Shown here piece after piece: positions 16,390 through 23,401 of a stretch of 38,304 nt of DNA. Numbering within the stretch: the first letter of the stretch is position 1; every line of letters starts with the position of its first letter. A model generated the notes under the pieces. That model had not been told where the DNA came from. It was given only the letters and a program-made list of their open reading frames with translations, and did not search any database. The stretch is taken from positions 1 to 38,304 of the forward strand of contig JAAVDE010000026.1 of assembly GCA_014801955.1 (NCBI GenBank), in the 5' to 3' direction. Source of the DNA: Bacteroides sp. (GTDB taxonomy: Bacteria; Bacteroidota; Bacteroidia; Bacteroidales; Muribaculaceae). The position numbers and the translations under genes were made by a program.

Positions 16390-17802
16390 ATGGGAGGCTT
16401 TTTCGGTATCACCGCGCGCAAGAAATGTCGCAACGAACTGTTCTACGGCGTAGACTACAACTCACACCTCGGCACCCGCCGCGCGGGCATGGCCACCTAC
16501 GACTCGGAAAGCAACTGCTTCATCCGCAAGATTCACTCGCTGGAAAGCACTTATTTCCGCACCAAATTCGAGCATGAACTCGAAAAATTCAAAGGCAACA
16601 GCGGCATCGGCATAATTTCCGACACCGACCCGCAGCCAATCATCATCAACTCTCATCTGGGCAAGTTCGCCATCGTAACGGTTGCTAAAATCTGCAACAT
16701 CGCCGAACTCGAACGCGAGCTGCTCGACCAGGGGGTTCACTTCGGCGAACTCAGCTCGGGCACGACCAACCAAACCGAGCTGATTGCCCTGCTGATCAAC
16801 CGCGGACAAACCTTTGTTGAAGGTATCGAAAACGTCTATAACAAAATCCACGGCTCCTGCTCGCTGCTGATTCTGACCGAAAAAGGCTCCATCATCGCCG
16901 CACGCGACAAACTCGGTCGCACGCCCATCATCCTGGGCCACAAAGAGGGTGCATGGGCGGCAACTTCGGAAAGCACCGCGTTTCCCAACCTGGAGTTCGA
17001 ACCGGTCCGCGACCTGGGTCCCGGCGAAATCGTTGAAATAACCTCCGAGGGAGTCACTCAGCTGCGCAAGCCCAACGAGGAAATGCAGATTTGCTCGTTC
17101 CTTTGGGTCTACTACGGCTTCCCCACTTCGACCTACGAAGGCCGCAACGTTGAAGAAGTCCGCTTCAAGAGCGGCTGCGCGATGGGCCAGACCGACCCGA
17201 CCGAGGTTGACTGCGCCTGTGGCATCCCCGACTCCGGCACCGGCATGGCGCTGGGCTATGCCGCCGGCCATAACGTGCCCTACCACCGCTGCATCAGCAA
17301 GTACACGCCAACCTGGCCCCGCTCCTTCACTCCCGCCAACCAGGAAATGCGCAACCTCGTTGCAAAAATGAAGCTCGTGCCCAACGCCGCCATGCTGAAA
17401 GGCAAGCGCGCGCTCTTCTGCGACGACTCCATCGTTCGCGGAACGCAGCTCAACGATAACGTAGGCGAACTCTATCGCTGCGGAGCCAAGGAAGTGCACA
17501 TGCGCATTGCCTGCCCGCCGCTGATCTACGGCTGCCGCTACGTTGGCTTCACTTCGTCGAAATCCGACATGGAGCTGCTGACGCGCCGCCTCATCGAGGA
17601 GTTCGAAGGCGATCCCAACGCCCACCTCGACGAATATGCCACCACCGGTTCCGAACGCTATAACCGCCTGGTTGAGGCAATTCGCGAGCGGTTCGGCCTG
17701 ACCTCGCTCCAGTTCAATCCGCTGGAAACGCTGGTCGAGAGCATTGGATTGCCAAAGTGTAAAATCTGCACCCACTGCTTCGACGGCACGTCGCATTTCT
17801 AA
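16390..17802 (+). CDS. PurF-like amidophosphoribosyltransferase paralogue lacking the N-terminal Cys
   Basis: The family transfers ammonia from glutamine to PRPP in the first step of purine synthesis. The 470-residue product has an N-terminal Ntn/GATase-II-like domain (SHLGTRRAGMATYDS, SGIGIISDTDPQP, SGTTNQTELIAL, ARDKLGRTPIILG) and a C-terminal phosphoribosyltransferase domain with CGIPDSGTGMALGYA and the PRPP loop CDDSIVRGTQ (about 342-351). It starts MGGFFG; canonical PurF has a catalytic Cys directly after Met, and no alternative start supplies one. The nearest Cys is residue 14. The C-terminus carries a C457-x2-C460-x2-C463 cluster, reminiscent of the Fe-S ligands of Bacillus-type PurF. 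I recall Bacteroidales encoding this variant beside a canonical PurF. It may be ammonia-dependent or have another role. Confidence 0.8.
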   Translation: MGGFFGITARKKCRNELFYGVDYNSHLGTRRAGMATYDSESNCFIRKIHSLESTYFRTKFEHELEKFKGNSGIGIISDTDPQPIIINSHLGKFAIVTVAKICNIAELERELLDQGVHFGELSSGTTNQTELIALLINRGQTFVEGIENVYNKIHGSCSLLILTEKGSIIAARDKLGRTPIILGHKEGAWAATSESTAFPNLEFEPVRDLGPGEIVEITSEGVTQLRKPNEEMQICSFLWVYYGFPTSTYEGRNVEEVRFKSGCAMGQTDPTEVDCACGIPDSGTGMALGYAAGHNVPYHRCISKYTPTWPRSFTPANQEMRNLVAKMKLVPNAAMLKGKRALFCDDSIVRGTQLNDNVGELYRCGAKEVHMRIACPPLIYGCRYVGFTSSKSDMELLTRRLIEEFEGDPNAHLDEYATTGSERYNRLVEAIRERFGLTSLQFNPLETLVESIGLPKCKICTHCFDGTSHF

Positions 17803-17810
17803 ACGCAAGG

Positions 17811-17841
17811 TTGACTGATAAAGCAATTTTTCGTAACTTTG
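17811..17841 (+). promoter_or_regulatory. Promoter of the transporter-porin operon
   Basis: TTGA (17811-17814), 19-nt spacer, TAACTTTG (17834-17841), about 42 nt before the ATG at 17884. Confidence 0.6.
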
Positions 17842-17883
17842 CACCACTTTTTGACTCAATTATTTCACTAACATTCATCATTT

Positions 17884-19398
17884 ATGTTCAAAAACTTTCA
17901 TGGCTTTCATCTGCTCGACAACTACACGCAGCAGAAGAAAGAACATCGCCAACGCAAAAATCCGATTGGAGTGCGCTCCCTGAAGATTGCGTTCGTAGTT
18001 CTCGTTACTCTTTTACTCTGGTTCATTCCCGCCGCTTCCTACGGTCTGAGCGACATCAACCTCGTTGAGCAGCGCGTAATCGCCGTGTTTGCCTTCGCCG
18101 CCCTGATGTGGTTCCTCGATGCAGTTCCGGCATGGACCACTTCGCTGATGGTCGTCGTGTTGCTGCTGTTCACCGCATCCGACTCCGCTCTCTGGTTCAT
18201 GCAGCTCGACGCCGACGGCTCCAAGTTCTCGAACCTTATCAGCTACAAAGCAATCCTGGCCTGCTTCGCCGACCCGACCATCATGCTCTTCATCGGCGGC
18301 TTCATCATTGCCATCGCAGCAACCAAGAGCGGCCTCGACGTTAAGCTCGCAAAAGTTATGCTTGCACCCTTCGGAACCAAGAGCGAAAACGTTCTGCTCG
18401 GCTTCATCCTCGTAACGGCCGTATTCTCCATGTTCATTTCCAACTCCGCCACCGCCGCCATGATGCTCACCTTCCTGACCCCGGTTCTGAAGGCCCTGCC
18501 CGCCGACGGCAAAGGCAAAATCGGCCTGGCCCTGGCAATTCCCATCGGCGCCAACATCGGCGGCATCGGCACTCCCATCGGCACCCCGCCGAACGCCATC
18601 GCCCTGAAGTATCTCAACGACCCCGAAGGCATGAACCTCGGAATCGGCTTCGGACAGTGGATGCTCGTAATGGTTCCGCTGACCCTCATTCTGCTCTTCA
18701 TCGCATGGCTGGTTCTGAAAACCATGTTCCCCTTCAAGCAGAAAACCATTCACCTTGAAATCGACGACAAGCACATCAAAACCGACTGGCGCAACTATGT
18801 CGTTTATGTAACCTTCGCCGTTACCATCCTGCTCTGGCTGACCGACTCCATCACCGGCGTAAACGCCAACGTCGTTGCCATGCTCCCCGTGGGCGTTCTG
18901 GCCATCACCGGCGTTATCGTTAAACGCGACCTCGAAGAAATCTCCTGGTCAATCCTCTGGATGGTTGCCGGCGCCTTCTCGCTCGGCGTTGCCCTGAACC
19001 AGAGCGGCCTCGCTGCCCACCTCATCGGCTCGATTCCGTTCGACCAGTGGTCGGCAATCATGGTAATCGTCGGCTCCGGCCTGATCTGCTACCTGATGGC
19101 AAACTTCATTTCCCACACCGCTACCGCCGCCCTATTCGTGCCGATTCTGGCCGTGGTTGGCTCCAACATGTCGTCGCTCGCTGAATTTGGCGGCGTTGGC
19201 ACTTTGCTCATCGGTGTTGCCGTTGGCTCGTCGGTTGCAATGATTCTCCCGATTTCAACTCCCCCGAATGCCCTGGCCGACGCTACCGGCATGATCAAAC
19301 AGAAAGATATGGTAAAGACCGGCATCATCATGGGTGCGGTTGGTCTTATCCTTGGTTACACAGCACTCATTTTAGCAGGTAAATATGGCATCCTTTAA
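17884..19398 (+). CDS. SLC13/DASS-family anion:sodium symporter
   Basis: Members of the divalent anion:Na+ symporter family carry dicarboxylates, sulfate or phosphate across the inner membrane. The 504-residue product has a charged cytoplasmic N-terminus (1-36) and about 11-12 membrane segments. The two inverted-repeat hairpins carry the substrate and sodium motifs: S186-N187-S188 followed by ATAAMM with IGTPPNA nearby, and S410-H411-T412 followed by ATAALF with STPPNA near the end. The usual signature is SNT in both halves, so both are altered here (SNS and SHT). The stop overlaps the start of the porin gene by 14 nt, implying a dedicated outer-plus-inner membrane uptake pair. The substrate cannot be read from the sequence. 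Confidence 0.87.
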   Translation: MFKNFHGFHLLDNYTQQKKEHRQRKNPIGVRSLKIAFVVLVTLLLWFIPAASYGLSDINLVEQRVIAVFAFAALMWFLDAVPAWTTSLMVVVLLLFTASDSALWFMQLDADGSKFSNLISYKAILACFADPTIMLFIGGFIIAIAATKSGLDVKLAKVMLAPFGTKSENVLLGFILVTAVFSMFISNSATAAMMLTFLTPVLKALPADGKGKIGLALAIPIGANIGGIGTPIGTPPNAIALKYLNDPEGMNLGIGFGQWMLVMVPLTLILLFIAWLVLKTMFPFKQKTIHLEIDDKHIKTDWRNYVVYVTFAVTILLWLTDSITGVNANVVAMLPVGVLAITGVIVKRDLEEISWSILWMVAGAFSLGVALNQSGLAAHLIGSIPFDQWSAIMVIVGSGLICYLMANFISHTATAALFVPILAVVGSNMSSLAEFGGVGTLLIGVAVGSSVAMILPISTPPNALADATGMIKQKDMVKTGIIMGAVGLILGYTALILAGKYGIL

Positions 19399-20386
19399 GA
19401 CTATCCTTTCATCATTCGCTCTCGCAGCAGTGGCCCTCTCGGCCACTGCCGCCGAGGCCGACCAGTTCAGCTACACTCCCGAACTCCACGGCGTTATCCG
19501 CGCCCGCTGGGAAATGAACACCAACTCCGGCATGCAGCGCTTCCGCGTTCGCAACGCCCGCCTGACCGTTGGCGGCAAGATTCACCCCACCATCAGCTAT
19601 TTCATCCAAACGGAATATGACAACAGCATGATGCAGATTCTCGACGCCTACGGCAAGTTCGACATCATCAAAGGCCTCTACGCCCAGGCCGGCCAGTTCC
19701 GCATGCCCTTCGGCGTTGAACCCTTCCGCGCTCCCGCGAACTATATCTTCGCCAACCGCTCCTTCATGGGCAACCAAATCATGAACTACCGCGCAGTCGG
19801 CGCCAAAGTGGGCTACGCAATTCCCAACTCTCCGCTGACGCTGGAATTCGGCGTGTTCAACCCCTACACCATAACCTTCTCCGGCAGCCAGAAATGGGGC
19901 AAAGACGTTACCTACGCCGGCAAAGCCTCGTTCAAACTCCCCGAAGGATTCAAAATCGACCTCGGCTACGGCTCAATCAAGCCTAACGACAACGGCCTGC
20001 GCGCAAACCTCATCGACGGCGCACTCAGCTGGGAGAACTCCAACGTGCTCGCCGCTGCCGAATACATGCTGAAAAACTACTGTGGCGGCCACCAGAAGAG
20101 CACCCACTCCTACGTTGCCTATGTTGACTGGCACAAAACCGTTAAATGGGGCGCCTTCAACCGCTGGTCAATCCAGGGTCGCTTCGACGGCATGACCGAC
20201 CACCTCGAACTCAACAAAATGGTTCAACAGCCCGGTCGCAAACGCGCAACCATCGGCTCAACTCTGACCTACACCTACAAGGCAGTCCACGCCGACGTTC
20301 GACTGAACTACGAAAAATATTTCGACTATAAAGAAGGCGGCTACTCGCCCGACGTATTCGTTACCGAAGTAGTGTTCCGCTTCTAA
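19385..20386 (+). CDS. OprO/OprP-like outer-membrane porin
   Basis: The 333-residue protein has a signal peptide (about 1-22, ending ATAAEA) and then a beta-barrel with alternating aromatic strands: LHGVIRARWEMNT, FRVRNARLTVGGKIHPTISYFIQTEYD, YAQAGQFRMPFGVEPFRAP and a terminal strand VFVTEVVFRF ending in Phe, as in outer-membrane proteins. The RVRNARL...G.....ISYFIQTEYD pattern is that of phosphate-selective porin O/P and related porins. The start overlaps the DASS transporter gene by 14 nt, so the two are probably translationally coupled and supply the same anionic substrate. No hairpin terminator is seen in the 16 nt before the convergent merR-like gene. Confidence 0.82.
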   Translation: MASFKTILSSFALAAVALSATAAEADQFSYTPELHGVIRARWEMNTNSGMQRFRVRNARLTVGGKIHPTISYFIQTEYDNSMMQILDAYGKFDIIKGLYAQAGQFRMPFGVEPFRAPANYIFANRSFMGNQIMNYRAVGAKVGYAIPNSPLTLEFGVFNPYTITFSGSQKWGKDVTYAGKASFKLPEGFKIDLGYGSIKPNDNGLRANLIDGALSWENSNVLAAAEYMLKNYCGGHQKSTHSYVAYVDWHKTVKWGAFNRWSIQGRFDGMTDHLELNKMVQQPGRKRATIGSTLTYTYKAVHADVRLNYEKYFDYKEGGYSPDVFVTEVVFRF

Positions 20387-20402
20387 GCTCCCCCGATTCT
20401 TT

Positions 20403-20741
20403 TCAACGATACTCGTGCAGGGCATCGCGCAGGCCAACCAAAACCTCGCGGATGCCCTGCAATCTTTCAATCGCCCGCTGTCGCGCGCCAACCGAATCCG
20501 GCGCAACGCGCATCTGCTCGATAGCCGCATCGATTTTCAGCCCGCGGTCAACCACCAGATACTTAATCTGACGCAACATCGCAATATTCTCTGGAGAATA
20601 ATAGCGCGTTCCCTTATCGTTACGCTTAACCTTCAGGCGCGGAAAAACCGACTCCCAGTAGCGGAGCGTGCTGGCCGGTTCGCCAAGCAGCTCGGAAACC
20701 TCGCGAATGCGGTAGTAACTCTTCGAAAGCTCTTCACTCAT
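20403..20741 (-). CDS. MerR-family transcriptional regulator
   Basis: The 112-residue protein has an N-terminal winged helix (YYRIREVSELLGEPASTLRYWE), the wing RNDKGTRYYSPENIAMLRQI, and a short C-terminal helix region that could form the dimerisation coil (AIERLQGIREVLVGLRDAL). No effector-binding domain or metal-binding Cys is present, so the ligand is unclear. I chose the ATG at 20741 because it gives the canonical MerR start. A longer frame to 20786 would overlap the M23 gene by 32 nt. It follows the M23 peptidase gene by 13 nt and is likely co-transcribed with it, a pairing I recall as common in Bacteroidota. Confidence 0.85.
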   Translation of the reverse strand: MSEELSKSYYRIREVSELLGEPASTLRYWESVFPRLKVKRNDKGTRYYSPENIAMLRQIKYLVVDRGLKIDAAIEQMRVAPDSVGARQRAIERLQGIREVLVGLRDALHEYR

Positions 20742-20754
20742 ATCTGTTCTCGTG

Positions 20755-21714
20755 TCAGTCCATAACGTGCCCGGCGTTCTCGGCATGCCTGATCATTGCC
20801 GCATACTCCTCGGGCGTTAAATCATAAAAATAATAATTCACCGGATTCTGCGGCACGTCTTTCAGCCTCACCTCATAGTGAACATGCGGGCCGGTACTCT
20901 TGCCCGTGTTGCCCGACAGGCCGATTAAGTCGCCGCGCTTCACCTGCTGTCCCGGCTTAACCGAGATTTTCGACAGATGGGCATAGCGCGTCGTGTAGCC
21001 GAAACCGTGATTAATATCAATGCGGTTACCGTAGCCGCTATGCCAGTCGGCCGCAGTGACCGTACCGTCGCCGGTGGCATAGACAGGCGTGCCTATATCG
21101 CACGCGAAATCCATCCCTTCGTGAAACTTAACGGTTCCATAAACCGGGTCCACGCGCCGGCCATAGCCGCTCGCCATCTGCTTCAGCTTCGCCTCGCTGA
21201 CCGGCTGAATCGCCGGAATGTGCGACAATCGGTCGGCCCTGGTCAGCGCCAACCGCCGCAACTCATCGAAACTCTGGCTCTGCACGACTATTTCGCGCTC
21301 CAGCAGATTCATCTTCTCATTTAGCGTCCCCGCCAGCGACTTATCGCTCAGCGAACCCAACGCCTGACGCTCCAGACCCGCATAACGCTTCGAATCCGAA
21401 ATGCGGTCGGCCTGCATCATCACCCGATAAAAATTATTATCGCGGTCAGCCAAATCAGCCATCACGCGCTGCGCCGCATCCATGCGTGCATTCAGCACCT
21501 CAAGCTCATCATTCAGCCTAACATTCTCCGAACGCAACATCCGCTCCTTAGGCAGATCAACAACGCCATTAAGCAAGAAAAACACCCCCGCGCCCAACGT
21601 CAGCGAAACCAACGCATGGCCCAGAGTTGCCAGCCAGCGGCTCCGACGCGACGGAAACACGCGCTCATAGCTGCCCGACTGCTCATTATAGCGATAATAA
21701 ACCTTCTTGCTCAT
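20755..21714 (-). CDS. M23 (LytM) family peptidase, membrane anchored
   Basis: The family cleaves peptide bonds in peptidoglycan or activates amidases. The 319-residue product has a short cytoplasmic N-terminus, one membrane segment (about 30-50), a coiled-coil periplasmic region (about 58-165) and a C-terminal LytM domain. Zinc ligands are visible as H198-x3-D202 (HEGMD) and H277/H279 (HVHYE), so the domain is probably catalytically active. A TAATTTTG -7 motif lies 10 nt upstream of the ATG (21725-21732). It is the first gene of a two-gene unit with the MerR-like regulator and is divergent from tRNA-Gly. Confidence 0.9.
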   Translation of the reverse strand: MSKKVYYRYNEQSGSYERVFPSRRSRWLATLGHALVSLTLGAGVFFLLNGVVDLPKERMLRSENVRLNDELEVLNARMDAAQRVMADLADRDNNFYRVMMQADRISDSKRYAGLERQALGSLSDKSLAGTLNEKMNLLEREIVVQSQSFDELRRLALTRADRLSHIPAIQPVSEAKLKQMASGYGRRVDPVYGTVKFHEGMDFACDIGTPVYATGDGTVTAADWHSGYGNRIDINHGFGYTTRYAHLSKISVKPGQQVKRGDLIGLSGNTGKSTGPHVHYEVRLKDVPQNPVNYYFYDLTPEEYAAMIRHAENAGHVMD

Positions 21715-21724
21715 ATACAGAATG

Positions 21725-21732
21725 CAAAATTA
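21725..21732 (-). promoter_or_regulatory. Probable -7 element for the M23 peptidase gene
   Basis: TAATTTTG on the minus strand fits TAnnTTTG. No clear TTTG is found at 19-21 nt, so this call is tentative. Confidence 0.4.
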
Positions 21733-21751
21733 CAAAAAAATCCGCAAAAAC

Positions 21752-21783
21752 CTTGCCCCGCACAAAAAAAATCCCTAACTTTG
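21752..21783 (+). promoter_or_regulatory. Promoter of tRNA-Gly
   Basis: CTTG (21752-21755), 20-nt spacer, TAACTTTG (21776-21783), 22 nt upstream of the mature tRNA 5' end. Confidence 0.65.
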
Positions 21784-21805
21784 CCTCCACAAAACTCCAC
21801 CACAC

Positions 21806-21881
21806 GCGATAGTAGCTCAGTTGGTAGAGCATCAGCTTCCCAAGCTGAGGGTCGCGGGTTCGAACCCCGTCTATCGCTCCA
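21806..21881 (+). tRNA. tRNA-Gly (CCC)
   Basis: A 76-nt cloverleaf: acceptor GCGATAG pairs with CTATCGC, D-arm GCTCAGTTGGTAGAGC, anticodon arm TCAGC-TTCCCAA-GCTGA with anticodon CCC, T-arm CGGGTTCGAACCCCG, discriminator T, and an encoded CCA at 21879-21881. Confidence 0.95.
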
Positions 21882-21981
21882 AATCAATTAAGTCGCTAAC
21901 GTTCACTCAATTACCTAAGCGACAATCAACCGCCTCCCCACTTGTTTTCAAAGCCTTTTTACTAAAAAAAAAGCCCAAGAA

Positions 21982-22012
21982 TGTCGCATTTGGATGTATT
22001 TTGTCGCATTTG
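21982..22012 (+). repeat. Short direct repeat downstream of tRNA-Gly
   Basis: TGTCGCATTTG occurs at 21982-21992 and 22002-22012 (20-nt period), followed by further TTGCA-rich sequence. GTCGCT/AGCGAC arms also lie close to the tRNA 3' end. The roughly 220-bp spacer to the efflux promoter has no ORF. It could be the scar of an element that used the tRNA, or a regulatory region for the efflux operon. Confidence 0.4.
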
Positions 22013-22102
22013 CGTGCAAAATCCTTGCAAATTTCTTGCATACATTTCGGGCCCCAATTTTTTTCAGTTATGGAACGTTTGCCGCTGCCGATTAGCGGGA
22101 AA

Positions 22103-22133
22103 TTTGGAAATTCGGAATTATTGTGTAACTTTG
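22103..22133 (+). promoter_or_regulatory. Promoter of the first RND efflux operon
   Basis: TTTG (22103-22106), 19-nt spacer, TAACTTTG (22126-22133), 20 nt before the chosen ATG at 22154. This supports starting the adaptor gene at 22154. Confidence 0.7.
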
Positions 22134-22153
22134 CGATTATTTTGTTTCGTCAC

Positions 22154-23395
22154 ATGAAAAAGTTGCCTAAGTTCAGGAATTTGGAAATTCCTTCGTCGGT
22201 CGGGTCAATGGTGAAGAGCCGTTTGCCCCGCAAAAAGAGGTCGTGGCTGATTATCACGCTAATTGTGTTGATTATTGCGGCAGTTATTTACTTCGTTACG
22301 AGGCCCCGGCCCCAGGAGCCGGTGCTGCCGACGGTAGAGGTTACGGCGGTCGATACCACGACGGTGAATATCTACGGCGAATACGTTGGCCGCATCCGCG
22401 CCCAGCAGTTTGTTGAGGTCCACGCTCGAGTGGAGGGCTATTTGGAGCGCATGTTATTTAAGGAGGGTTCCCATATCGAAAAGGGGCAGACTCTGTTTGT
22501 TATCGACCCGCGCGTTTATCAGGCCCGCGTTAACCGCGCCCGCGCGCAGTTGAACAAGGCCAAGGCTCAGGCCCAGAAGGCCGACCGCGACCTGAAGCGT
22601 ATTCGTCCGCTCTATGAGCAGAACGCGGCCTCGCAGCTGGATTTGGATAATGCCATCGCGGCCTCGGAGAGCGCCAACGCCGAAGTGACCGTTGCGGAGG
22701 CCGACCTGACGCAGGCCGAGCTGATTTTGAGCTACACGCATGTTGTTTCGCCGATTTCGGGCTACATTTCGGAGCGCGTCGCGGATATTGGCACGCTGGT
22801 TGGCCCGTCTGGCGGAAAATCGCTGCTGGCAACGGTCGTTAAGAGCGACACGGTTCGAATCGACTTTTCAATGACGGCTCTCGATTATTTAAGGAGTAAG
22901 GACAGGAACGTGAGCCTGGGCGGAGATGAGCTGTCGAACAAGCAGGCATCGCACGTTACCATCACTTTGGCCGACGGCTCGGAATATCCCTTCAAGGGGC
23001 TCGTTGACTTCGCCGACCCGCAGGTTGACCCCAAGACGGGAACGTTTTCCGTCAGAGCCGAAATGCCTAACCCGGGCCATCGGCTGCTCCCCGGCGAGTT
23101 CACCAAGGTTAAGGTGCTGCTGGACCTGAGAACCAACGCCGTTGAAATTCCGACGAAGGCCGTTGTTATTGAAAAGGGGGGCGCGTATGTCTACGTTGTT
23201 TTGCCCGACAACGCAGTTGAGAAGCGCTTCATTGAAACAGGCCCCGAGGTAGACAACAAAGTTATTGTCGAGCGCGGTCTCAATCGCGGCGAGCGAATCG
23301 TTACCGAGGGCTACCACAAGCTGAAACATGGCATGAAGGTCAAGCCCGTCAGCCGCATTGACAATGAAGTAACCTCCGATTCCTCTCAAGACTAA
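22154..23395 (+). CDS. RND efflux periplasmic adaptor (AcrA/MexE type)
   Basis: The adaptor links the inner-membrane RND pump to the outer-membrane channel. The 413-residue product has one membrane anchor (about residues 31-48, after a basic RKKRS) instead of a lipobox. A lipoyl/barrel-sandwich half follows (EVHARVEGYLERMLFKEGSHIEKGQTLFVIDP), then an alpha-hairpin (about 120-185), the second lipoyl half (SYTHVVSPISGYISERVADIGTLVG), a beta-barrel and a membrane-proximal domain. The start at 22154 fits the promoter spacing; an ATG at 22208 is an alternative. The longer open frame reaching back into the tRNA is not coding. The pump gene begins 6 nt after the stop. Confidence 0.9.
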   Translation: MKKLPKFRNLEIPSSVGSMVKSRLPRKKRSWLIITLIVLIIAAVIYFVTRPRPQEPVLPTVEVTAVDTTTVNIYGEYVGRIRAQQFVEVHARVEGYLERMLFKEGSHIEKGQTLFVIDPRVYQARVNRARAQLNKAKAQAQKADRDLKRIRPLYEQNAASQLDLDNAIAASESANAEVTVAEADLTQAELILSYTHVVSPISGYISERVADIGTLVGPSGGKSLLATVVKSDTVRIDFSMTALDYLRSKDRNVSLGGDELSNKQASHVTITLADGSEYPFKGLVDFADPQVDPKTGTFSVRAEMPNPGHRLLPGEFTKVKVLLDLRTNAVEIPTKAVVIEKGGAYVYVVLPDNAVEKRFIETGPEVDNKVIVERGLNRGERIVTEGYHKLKHGMKVKPVSRIDNEVTSDSSQD

Positions 23396-23401
23396 GGCGC
23401 C

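Noticed and set aside
16462-17859. 465-residue open frame opposite the PurF-like gene
   Set aside because: Antisense shadow; it extends through the downstream promoter region and has no domain.
21821-23395. Long start for the first efflux adaptor beginning inside tRNA-Gly
   Set aside because: It would translate tRNA sequence and an AT-rich spacer. A consensus promoter at 22103-22133 lies inside that extension, so the ATG at 22154 is the real start.
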